The notes below the pieces were generated by a model. It searched no databases. It was given only the letters and a program-made list of their open reading frames with translations, and was not told the DNA's origin. From Mesostigma viride (lineage: Eukaryota > Streptophyta > Mesostigmatophyceae > Mesostigmatales > Mesostigmataceae), in assembly GCA_009746045.1 (NCBI GenBank), contig RPFO01000138.1, positions 1,138,152 to 1,193,151 on the forward strand: a stretch of DNA of 55,000 bases. Reading direction: 5' to 3'. This document shows, one piece after another, positions 46,301 through 55,000 of this stretch; the first letter of the stretch is position 1; every line of letters begins with the position of its first letter. A program made the translations under genes and the position numbers.

Positions 46301-49300
46301 TTTAGCATTTTCCTTTGCTGGGTGACAACGTGCTTTTTAATGGTTACCTCGCAGTTGCCATAGATAGGACATGTCGCCTGGGAAGAAGAGGACGATCTGC
46401 ACCATCCGCACAGCGTCGCGGAGGAAGACGGGGATCTTGTTCTTGAGCATGTAGTGGAGCACCTCGAAGATAGCGCGTCCGTTGGCCTTCATGTTCTCGC
46501 GGGAGTCCTTCCCTGGAATCTCGGCAATCGTGAATGTCCACTTAGGGGACTGCCATGCTCTCGGGAACCCCTTGCTCACGCATCGCAAAGTGAAGGCAGT
46601 CAGTGTCCTGCCCTTGGTCCCAATGTCGGTATTGTGGGCATCCCCGCTGAAGGCAAATTCCAAGATGATGTCAGCGAGGTCCGTCCACTCTGGTGCATCA
46701 GGGAACTCCTCGTGTAGCGAGATGACAGCTTCCTGCATCAAAGACGCAATGTATGCCATAGAATAGTTTGCCTGTTAACTTTTGCACGTGCATGTTCCTA
46801 TCCTCTTGTAAATATCATCTGGCAGTTTCATGGCTGGCGCTCTCCCACAACATATGTGCGTGCAAACACCAATCAGGCATCCAAGCAAGCAAGTGGTTCG
46901 GCGAAATAAACAATCAAGCGCCCAAAGCAGCATGTACGCCAGCACGTAAGCAACTGACTTAGCATACCCAGATTTCACACATCAGCCATGGTGGTCAGCT
47001 AATGCATGACACCAAGCATAGGTATGCACAACATATATAACTAGGATCACGTTTGATGAAATATACCTGCACAACGCGAATGGGATGTTTCCCCCAGCCT
47101 CCCCTCCCGTGGGGGAAGAGCAGCTCAAGCACGTTTGGCATGGACACCGTCCGGTAAATTTTGTTCCACTTGTCTGCGTCGTTGGTGAGCTCGTCCTTGG
47201 CCTGTTTCTGCATGTCCCTGCTGGGGAACTCGCGGGGAGCTGTTTGGCGAATACCTGCGAACGTCCTGCACGTTGTCCCCGTACTGTCAGCCACGTGCAC
47301 TAGGGCCTTGGCCATGTCCATGTTGTTACGCTTAAGCGATGCGCGCACCTGACCCGCCACTGCCTGCTTCTGGGAGCTAGGTAGGGCCATGTATGCTGCA
47401 CTGGCCGGGATCTGGTCGTTCTCCCCCCCAATGTGCTCTCTCAAGAGCGTGCCCATTGGCAGGGGGAGCTGCTTCCACCCTCTTTTGGCACGGCACGCGT
47501 TGACCGTGGCAGCTGTGCTCTTCATCTTCCGGATTGCCGCCCCCATGCACATCGCGGTAGATACCTTGAGGGCTTCCACGCTTGTCTCGTCCTCCTCTAT
47601 CATCTTTTTAGCTGCGTCCCTAGCTGTTGGCAGGTCCCTCGCCACTAACTCGGTGGTCTTGTTGTACTGCTTGGTCCACTTGCAGGACGAGCAATTCGTG
47701 CCACGTGCTTGTGCCTTGGCCAACTGCCGCTGCAGCTCCTTGTTGTCATCCAAGGCCTTGGTGAGTGCCTCAGTGAGCTTCTCTACCTGGGTGCGCTGCT
47801 GCCGCTCTGTTTCCCCCAGCGTGTGCGCGGCCGCCATGTGTTCAGCAACGTCCGCCTGCAGTTGCACCACGCGTAATTGATTATCTCCCAGCTGCGATTG
47901 CAACACACTGTTCACGCGCTCAAGGTGGGCTTCTCGTAGTTGTGCGGCCTGCTCATTCAGGGCCGCGATTGTGAGCAGCTGGCTCAAATGGTCGACCTCG
48001 GCCAGCACGGTCTCGAATGCAGTGCCATCAGCAATGTCGCGAAGCAAGTCGGCGATGTTTATCTTGTTTGTGGTCTCGGTGATGTACCCCAGGTCTGCTG
48101 TGAGGTGCTCGATGCTTGCGAACTGCACAGCAGTGAGCTTTGTCCGGAACTCCACGTCTGGTGTCCTGTGGCAGTGTGGTGTGATTCTTGAAATGAGCTC
48201 TCGCTGGCGTCCCACTCCTGCGTGTCAATCAACGCACACAACATCATGGCATGTGAGTTGATGAGCATCACTGCAGATTGTCAAATGCTTTGCGTGTTTG
48301 TCCACTAAAGTTGCGTGTGGGAATGCTAGTGCTTGACAGCCCCCTCACATCCATGGCTAATGCCTCTGCAGTCCAAGCATGTGGTCTTGCACTATCAGCA
48401 GCAGCCAAGCAAGGACGCGAGCCAATCCCTGCCAACTCCTCCCACGATCGCCCATGCCATCCGTAGCCACCCCCCACACCCAGGTACGCATGCCAGCCAC
48501 CCGCCACACCCACGCACGCATGGCAGCCACCCCACGAACCCAGGCACGCATGGCAGCGCCCCCATAAACCCACGCATGCATGCCAGCCACCCCCCACATG
48601 CACGCATGCATGCCAGCCACCCCCCACATGCACGTGCATGCCAGCCACCCCCCACACCCAGGTACGCATGCCAGCCACCCCCCACACCCACGCATGCATG
48701 CCAGCCCCCCCACAAACCCACGCATGCATGCCAGCCCCCCCACAAACCCACGCATGCATGCCAGCCCCCCCACAAACCCACGCATGCATGCCAGCCACCC
48801 CCCACACCCAGGTACGCATGCCAGCCACCCCCCACACCCACGCATGCATGCCAGCCCCCCACAAACCCACTCACGCATGCCAGCCACCCCCACACCCACG
48901 CATGCATGGCAGCCCCCCCACAAACCCACGCATGCATGCCAGCCACCCCACAAACCCACGCACGCATGCCAGCCACCCCCACACCCACGCACGCATGGCA
49001 GCCACCCCACGAACCCAGGCACGCATGCCAGCCACCCCCACACCCACGCACGCATGGCAGCCACCCCACGAACCCAGGCACGCATGCCAGCCCCCCCCTA
49101 AACCCACGCATGCATGCCAGCCACCCCCACACCCACGCATGCATGCCAGCCACCCCGCAAACCCACACACGTGTGCCAGCCACCCCCACACCCACGCACG
49201 CATGGCAGCCTCCCCACGAACCCAGGCACGCATGCCAGCCCCCCCCTAACCCACGCATGCATGCCAGCCACCCCCACACCCACTCATGCATGCCAGCCAC

Positions 49301-52222
49301 CCCGCAAACCCACACACGCGTGCCAGCCCCCCCCCACATGCACGCATGCATGGAAGCCCCCCCACAAACGCGTGCTGGACGTACCCGTGAGGGACGGAGC
49401 GTGGGATCGACGGTGCGGCGGGCCGGTGCGAGCGCGCTATGGTGCGTTTTGCAAACACCTTCTTTTCATTTTCCTCAACACTATATTGCATAATCGTACT
49501 GCTGCAACATTCTGTCTCAAGGATCTGGAATGATGGGGGGAAATGATGACCATGCTACTTGGCTGTGCATGTAACACGGGATTGCTTGGACGCCACGTGA
49601 ATTAATAAAGCATGGCATCAACCAACGTTGTTGTCTTGATCTATAAAATGAATATACATCGTAAGGCTCACAGGTGCTACATTGCTGGACAAATTGGAAA
49701 TTTAAGTTGACGCAGCTCAGGCATGCTAACGACAGTGAGAACTGCATGCTGGCATAGCTAGTGAAAATTATTGCTAGTAGTAAACAATTATAAGCTGTAG
49801 TGCCTAGTAATGTACATTACTGTGGCACGTACCATCTCTGAACTTTGCAAATGTAACCTGTGGCGAAGACCTCCTCGCCACAAGCTGCGGCATGTTGCTG
49901 TCGTGGCATGGTTGGAGGGAAGTAGGGATTGGAGATGCCGATTCACAGCGTGAATGTTGTTCCACAAAGTAGGCCCCGGCGCACTACGACAATTGTCGAG
50001 ATCGAATTGGAAATGCAGCGTCAAAAAGCATATGCAAAACAAAAAAGATCGTCTGCACAATGTCGGCTTACCGATGATTGCCGCTTAGCACGCGTGAGCA
50101 AGAAGATTACATGCACTGGACACCAGATGCCGGCGACGTGGTCTGTGTCGCACGAATTGTGCGAACGGATGACGACGAGCCCCAGGCAACGTTATTGCTT
50201 GAGGGTATGAAGGGGACGGGACTGCAACCTGCAACTATCGATGCATGGGCTTCACCCCGCGCATGTAGACATCTCTAGCGTGTATAACATCCTCAGGATT
50301 AAACGCTTCGCCGGGCTGGCCAGCTTATGGTCAATGCAAGTGCTTGTCGCTCCCTACCAGCACCTTCAAGTCAACAGGCTTCCGGAATCGAACACGAAAA
50401 GGCTGCAGGCTATGCGTTTAAATCAAAATTAATATCACAAACACTTAATGTATGAACTCCGCAGTCAGATTTTTATTTGAAGAAGCGACCAAAAGTGTGT
50501 CGTCGTGCAATATGCGTCCTGCAAGGCCGCGAGTCCCTAGCCTAATTCGAAATTCCAAACCATTCCATTGGCTCGTTTGAATTGCTCGCCAAAATTCCAG
50601 CAAAAAGCAAGCATTCGATTCTGTTCTACGGAGGCCGCATCTTGAACTTGAAAATGGGTTGATTTGCCGTCTTGTTCGTAAGTATCCCAGACCGCCATGG
50701 CTTGCCGATTGCTGGCTGGCAATCAGGCGATGAGGCTAAGGGCAGGCTCGCACGGTTCTTGGCAATTCAAAGACAACGGGACGCTGTTTTTCTACACTTG
50801 CCTCCCTAGCGCAAAAGCTTGCTATGCATGGGCGGGTCGACATGGCGTCGCATGGGCCGTGAAGCCGGACTTAAACGGACGATAGTGTTGTACTAGGTCA
50901 GCCAGGTTCAGGTTGCATATGATTCCACCGTTTTCCCTTCCTGATTCCACCGTTTTTCCTTCCCGATTCCTTGGATGAAATCTGGCCAAATCAGACAGAA
51001 TAGTTCCTGCGGTGCCAAAAGGGCGGTTACGAAAATGTGTGGCTGGAGTTTGTGCGAAGGGTAACTACTTTGACTGGTGCGCACTTGAAACTAGTCGGAA
51101 TTGCTAGATGCCGCGGGGGTACACTTCAACATGAAAGCCGGACGTCGTGGGGGTCTCGGCTTGGGTTTCGGTAATGCAATGGTGTGGGGGGGCTGGCATG
51201 CGTGCATGAATGTGGGGGGGGCTGGCATGCATGTGTGGGTGTGGGGGGGGCTGGCATGCATGCGTGTGTGTGGGGGGGGCTAGCATGCATGCGTGGGTGT
51301 GTGGGGAGGCTGGCATGCGTGCGTGGGTGTGGGGGGCTGGCATGCATGCGTGGGTGTGGGTAGGGGGCTGGCATGCATGCGTGGGTGTGGGGGGGGCAGG
51401 CATGCATGCGTGGGTGTGTGGGGAGGCTGGCATGCATGCGTGGGTGTGTGGGGGGCTGGCATGCATGTGTGGGTGTGGGGGGAGGCTAGCATGCATGCGT
51501 GGGTGTTGGGGGGGGCTGGCATGCATGTGTGGGTGTGGGGGGAGCTGGCATGCATGCGTGGGTGTGGCGGGGGCTGGCATGCATGCGTGGGTGTGGGGGG
51601 AGGCTGGCATGCATGCGTGGGTGTGGGGGGGGCTGGCATGCATGCGTAGGTGTGAGGGGGGCATGACCATGGTAGAAAATGTTATCTTGAGGGAGCACTC
51701 TCCATGGGAAGTGGATGCCCAGGTGGCTGTTAAGGGGGGCACAATAACAGAAAGAGTGCTATCCACCATCACCCTAGCCCCTGCCCACACTGTGGCTACC
51801 TTGCTGGTGTCACCTTCCCTCAACAGGTATTCTATTACGTTAAAATCCGTTAACACCCGCTTGGCCTTCGTTGCATTTTCCTTGAAGTTGCCATGGCACC
51901 TTCCCTGCGGCTGATCGGCTGCGCCCTCCCCTACGTGCTTGAACATTGTATCAAACGCCTCACGGGGGCAAGGAGAGATAACAAAATATTTGTTCGCAAA
52001 CGGTTTCCATCCCATGGCAGCCGCCGCCTTAAGATTGTACAAGACCTGCCACGGGCGGATGTTGACAGCGCAAAAATTCTGCAGCTTTAAGTCGCAGTTT
52101 ACGCACTTGCTGGTGTGAATCGTGCGGGGCAGGCCGCCATACGTGAGATCGCCATCTGAGGTGCGCCGTCGTAGCTTGTCACACCGGTAGCAATAGCGCA
52201 GGTTGCCTTCCGTCGAATTCAT
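43380..52222 (-). CDS. Large DDE-transposase-like protein of an unnamed family, 7 exons, 1,132 aa
   Basis: Exons in transcription order: 52222-51814, 48217-47067, 46732-46348, 45265-44721, 44558-44085, 43955-43818 and 43676-43380. All introns are GT-AG; phases 1, 0, 1, 0, 0 and 0 agree and the sum is exactly 1,133 codons. An N-terminal cysteine cluster (CYRC at 11-14, then KCVNC and NFC) resembles a zinc ribbon. Residues of about 200-300 are coiled coil, followed by NCSSC. SGD (D551), PGD (D640), CGGLHDKHGIFCHLC (650-664) and SGVENKHK (E979) are spaced as in DDE transposases with an insertion before the last acid. The C-terminus is hydrophilic. Transposase activity is inference and I cannot name the family. 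An alternative donor for exon 1 at 51799 would break phase with exon 2. An upstream non-coding exon is likely. Confidence 0.7.
45351..45989. repeat. 185-bp tandem repeat, 3.4 copies, in an intron
   Basis: Units begin at 45351, 45536, 45721 and 45907 with ATGGACCTGCAAGCCCCCA. The fourth is cut after CCCAATCCAAGC, where the AGGG array starts. Copies are nearly identical. The minus strand is open for 79 codons per copy, but this lies in an intron of the DDE-like gene and shows no domain. Confidence 0.93.
45990..46219 (+). repeat. GGGA polypurine array, about 57 copies
   Basis: Almost pure GGGA with an early GAGAG and GGAGGAGG irregularity. It is a homopurine-homopyrimidine tract able to form triplex or G-quadruplex. 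It lies in the intron between exons 46732-46348 and 45265-44721 of the DDE-like gene. Confidence 0.96.
48465..49366 (-). repeat. GCATGC minisatellite B, reverse orientation, about 32 copies
   Basis: Reverse-complement version of the family at 38019-38892, with CCAGCC then CCCCCACACCCACGCATGCA as the local form. It is more variable than array A (CATGGCAGC, ACGAACCCAGG and ACAAACCCACG subtypes). It lies in the first coding intron of the DDE-like gene, opposite array C. Confidence 0.94.
49367..51165. other. Interior of the long DDE-like intron, with unassigned open frames
   Basis: No recognised gene. A plus-strand frame around 50078-50278 contains PDAGDVVCVARIVRTDDDEP and is followed by another frame with LASLWSMQVLVAPYQHL (50241-50432). 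These look more protein-like than average but lack a start, splice context or known domain. They may be remnants of an older insertion. Confidence 0.3.
50537..50698 (-). CDS. Small ORF with faint WWE-domain resemblance
   Basis: 53 codons from ATG 50698 to TAG. It starts MAVWDTYEQDGKSTHF and ends ANGMVWNFELG. The spacing of W, D-G, a helix-like SVEQNRM segment and a final WNF recalls WWE domains of ubiquitin and ADP-ribose proteins. The match is by eye, weak, and the frame lies inside an intron of the DDE-like gene on the same strand. It could be chance. Confidence 0.2.
   Translation of the reverse strand: MAVWDTYEQDGKSTHFQVQDAASVEQNRMLAFCWNFGEQFKRANGMVWNFELG
51166..51181 (+). repeat. 16-bp boundary motif, direct copy
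   Basis: TTTCGGTAATGCAATG, immediately left of minisatellite C; the exact reverse complement is at 38893-38908. Confidence 0.8.
51182..51665 (+). repeat. GCATGC minisatellite C, about 17 copies
   Basis: Same unit and orientation as array A (TGGCATGCATGCGTGGGTGT plus a G run). It starts directly after the 16-bp motif and ends at about 51665, before the donor of exon 1 of the DDE-like gene. Confidence 0.95.
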
Positions 52223-52228
52223 GATGAT

Positions 52229-52770
52229 CTGAGCAATACAATGAAGCATCGGGGGGAGAGGGGGGCGGTGGATTTCAGGGTTTTTAGAGCTCCGAAGCAC
52301 CCACTAGCAGATTTAACGAGGAAATTAACCGAACTGAAAATTTTTCGGGAAAAGCTCGTGGTAACGCTAAAATAGACTTACCAACGAAGAGAAATTCGCT
52401 CTTATCGCACGCGAGCCCCGTGGAGGCTGGGCTACCGCGATGGTGTACTTTTTTGCATCTGCGGACAGCAGCCCGCAAAAGGGTCGGCAGGCTCGTACCC
52501 ACCCCCGCGCGAATATTTTTTTCAGCTTGCAGCACGTCGGTAAAATAGAAAAAAAAATATCATGAGCGATCGCATATCTCGGAGCATGTGCAGCAAAATT
52601 TTCCAGCGTTAATAATGCTTAAATGCCTCCATCAAGGTCACCGCCATTAAATCAGCCGACATAGCTTTTTGGCCACAATTTGCACCGAAATTTGGTCCGT
52701 ACCGTCCAGCTCAGTCGGGCAAGTCGAAAAGATTTTTCCGGCCGGCTCTCCGCGGGAAAAATTTGATGTG
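52229..52770 (-). promoter_or_regulatory. Upstream exon/promoter region of the DDE-like gene next to the telomere
   Basis: A strong donor GTAAGTC at 52381-52375 and an acceptor TTGCTCAG ending at 52229 suggest a 5' untranslated exon right of 52382 and a short leader intron just before the coding ATG. Frames across this exon are open but have no ATG in phase with the CYRC frame, so it is taken as untranslated. The whole promoter must lie within about 400 bp of the telomere array. Confidence 0.4.
52757..52770 (+). repeat. 14-bp telomere-junction motif
   Basis: AAAAATTTGATGTG immediately precedes the terminal telomere repeats. The inverted copy is at 36941-36954. Confidence 0.85.
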
Positions 52771-55000
52771 GTTTAGGGTTTAGGGTTTAGGGTTTAGGGT
52801 TTAGGGTTTAGGGTTTAGGGTTTAGGGTTTAGGGTTTAGGGTTTAGGGTTTAGGGTTTAGGGTTTAGGGTTTAGGGTTTAGGGTTTAGGGTTTAGGGTTT
52901 AGGGTTTAGGGTTTAGGGTTTAGGGTTTAGGGTTTAGGGTTTAGGGTTTAGGGTTTAGGGTTTAGGGTTTAGGGTTTAGGGTTTAGGGTTTAGGGTTTAG
53001 GGTTTAGGGTTTAGGGTTTAGGGTTTAGGGTTTAGGGTTTAGGGTTTAGGGTTTAGGGTTTAGGGTTTAGGGTTTAGGGTTTAGGGTTTAGGGTTTAGGG
53101 TTTAGGGTTTAGGGTTTAGGGTTTAGGGTTTAGGGTTTAGGGTTTAGGGTTTAGGGTTTAGGGTTTAGGGTTTAGGGTTTAGGGTTTAGGGTTTAGGGTT
53201 TAGGGTTTAGGGTTTAGGGTTTAGGGTTTAGGGTTTAGGGTTTAGGGTTTAGGGTTTAGGGTTTAGGGTTTAGGGTTTAGGGTTTAGGGTTTAGGGTTTA
53301 GGGTTTAGGGTTTAGGGTTTAGGGTTTAGGGTTTAGGGTTTAGGGTTTAGGGTTTAGGGTTTAGGGTTTAGGGTTTAGGGTTTAGGGTTTAGGGTTTAGG
53401 GTTTAGGGTTTAGGGTTTAGGGTTTAGGGTTTAGGGTTTAGGGTTTAGGGTTTAGGGTTTAGGGTTTAGGGTTTAGGGTTTAGGGTTTAGGGTTTAGGGT
53501 TTAGGGTTTAGGGTTTAGGGTTTAGGGTTTAGGGTTTAGGGTTTAGGGTTTAGGGTTTAGGGTTTAGGGTTTAGGGTTTAGGGTTTAGGGTTTAGGGTTT
53601 AGGGTTTAGGGTTTAGGGTTTAGGGTTTAGGGTTTAGGGTTTAGGGTTTAGGGTTTAGGGTTTAGGGTTTAGGGTTTAGGGTTTAGGGTTTAGGGTTTAG
53701 GGTTTAGGGTTTAGGGTTTAGGGTTTAGGGTTTAGGGTTTAGGGTTTAGGGTTTAGGGTTTAGGGTTTAGGGTTTAGGGTTTAGGGTTTAGGGTTTAGGG
53801 TTTAGGGTTTAGGGTTTAGGGTTTAGGGTTTAGGGTTTAGGGTTTAGGGTTTAGGGTTTAGGGTTTAGGGTTTAGGGTTTAGGGTTTAGGGTTTAGGGTT
53901 TAGGGTTTAGGGTTTAGGGTTTAGGGTTTAGGGTTTAGGGTTTAGGGTTTAGGGTTTAGGGTTTAGGGTTTAGGGTTTAGGGTTTAGGGTTTAGGGTTTA
54001 GGGTTTAGGGTTTAGGGTTTAGGGTTTAGGGTTTAGGGTTTAGGGTTTAGGGTTTAGGGTTTAGGGTTTAGGGTTTAGGGTTTAGGGTTTAGGGTTTAGG
54101 GTTTAGGGTTTAGGGTTTAGGGTTTAGGGTTTAGGGTTTAGGGTTTAGGGTTTAGGGTTTAGGGTTTAGGGTTTAGGGTTTAGGGTTTAGGGTTTAGGGT
54201 TTAGGGTTTAGGGTTTAGGGTTTAGGGTTTAGGGTTTAGGGTTTAGGGTTTAGGGTTTAGGGTTTAGGGTTTAGGGTTTAGGGTTTAGGGTTTAGGGTTT
54301 AGGGTTTAGGGTTTAGGGTTTAGGGTTTAGGGTTTAGGGTTTAGGGTTTAGGGTTTAGGGTTTAGGGTTTAGGGTTTAGGGTTTAGGGTTTAGGGTTTAG
54401 GGTTTAGGGTTTAGGGTTTAGGGTTTAGGGTTTAGGGTTTAGGGTTTAGGGTTTAGGGTTTAGGGTTTAGGGTTTAGGGTTTAGGGTTTAGGGTTTAGGG
54501 TTTAGGGTTTAGGGTTTAGGGTTTAGGGTTTAGGGTTTAGGGTTTAGGGTTTAGGGTTTAGGGTTTAGGGTTTAGGGTTTAGGGTTTAGGGTTTAGGGTT
54601 TAGGGTTTAGGGTTTAGGGTTTAGGGTTTAGGGTTTAGGGTTTAGGGTTTAGGGTTTAGGGTTTAGGGTTTAGGGTTTAGGGTTTAGGGTTTAGGGTTTA
54701 GGGTTTAGGGTTTAGGGTTTAGGGTTTAGGGTTTAGGGTTTAGGGTTTAGGGTTTAGGGTTTAGGGTTTAGGGTTTAGGGTTTAGGGTTTAGGGTTTAGG
54801 GTTTAGGGTTTAGGGTTTAGGGTTTAGGGTTTAGGGTTTAGGGTTTAGGGTTTAGGGTTTAGGGTTTAGGGTTTAGGGTTTAGGGTTTAGGGTTTAGGGT
54901 TTAGGGTTTAGGGTTTAGGGTTTAGGGTTTAGGGTTTAGGGTTTAGGGTTTAGGGTTTAGGGTTTAGGGTTTAGGGTTTAGGGTTTAGGGTTTAGGGTTT
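52771..55000 (+). repeat. Terminal telomere array, about 318 TTTAGGG repeats
   Basis: 2.2 kb of TTTAGGG to the right edge of the window, with no variant seen by eye. The G-rich strand points outward, as at a real right-hand chromosome end. TTTAGGG is the Arabidopsis-type repeat, found in plants, many green algae and a few other algal groups. Confidence 0.98.

Noticed and set aside
51799-51804. Alternative donor AAG-GTAGCC for exon 1 of the DDE-like gene
   Set aside because: It ends in phase 0, but the exon at 48217 needs phase 1; the donor at 51813 gives the right phase.
52284-52535. Minus ORF upstream of the DDE-like gene as its N-terminus
   Set aside because: Its frame is phase 1 at the GTAAGT donor, while the CYRC exon needs phase 0; the phase-0 frame has no ATG.
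1-55000. tRNA or rRNA genes
   Set aside because: None recognised by eye on either strand; a covariance-model search would be needed to exclude short RNAs.

Overview
The window is nuclear DNA from a eukaryote at a chromosome end. It finishes in about 2.2 kb of uninterrupted TTTAGGG, the plant/green-algal type of telomere repeat, with the G-rich strand running toward the right edge as at a true right-hand end. Genes are split by many GT-AG introns. One gene encodes sperm-tail PG-rich (SHIPPO/STPG) repeats, a class tied to ciliary microtubules. The best guess is a flagellated green alga or relative; the species cannot be named from sequence alone. The long reading frames over tandem arrays (up to 2,851 codons) are by-products of stop-free repeats, not genes.

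Region 1 (1-22877, minus strand): one SHIPPO-repeat gene, cut by the left window edge. Sixteen exons were located and every junction is phase 1. A three-exon module (PGPGNY exon, double-repeat exon, single-repeat exon) is repeated four times and a fifth copy begins at the window edge. Its introns hold a 9-kb array of a 34-bp unit (about 266 copies), an 89-bp array (22 copies) and a small repeat interrupted by telomeric DNA.

Region 2 (22878-33242): a divergent intergenic region with a TATA-like box, then a complete 15-exon, 844-residue C-terminal-motor kinesin (kinesin-14) on the plus strand.

Region 3 (33243-36940): decayed DNA. It holds degenerate telomere repeats, a 1.34-kb element with 13-bp terminal inverted repeats and TTAA target duplications (piggyBac-like, non-autonomous), a frameshifted LINE ORF1-like remnant, and about 28 internal TTTAGGG repeats that abut the remnant directly.

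Region 4 (36941-52770): a 15.8-kb block with telomere repeats on both sides. A 14-bp motif touches the telomere repeats at both ends in opposite orientation. Inside it, a 16-bp motif lies, again inverted, at the inner edges of two related minisatellites. The block carries two convergent spliced genes: a BAH-domain-like gene (369 residues) and a 1,132-residue gene. The larger gene has an N-terminal cysteine cluster, a coiled coil and spaced acidic motifs (SGD, PGD, GVENKHK) typical of DDE-type transposases, and its start codon is about 550 bp from the telomere. This block is the most unusual part of the window. It is compatible with an end-to-end fusion in which a former chromosome end (36743-36940) received a subtelomeric or linear element.

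The cilium-type gene and the kinesin share an upstream region and could be co-regulated. The two genes of the terminal block have no evident pathway link. All exon models come from reading splice sites, phases and motifs by eye; no alignment or transcript evidence was available.
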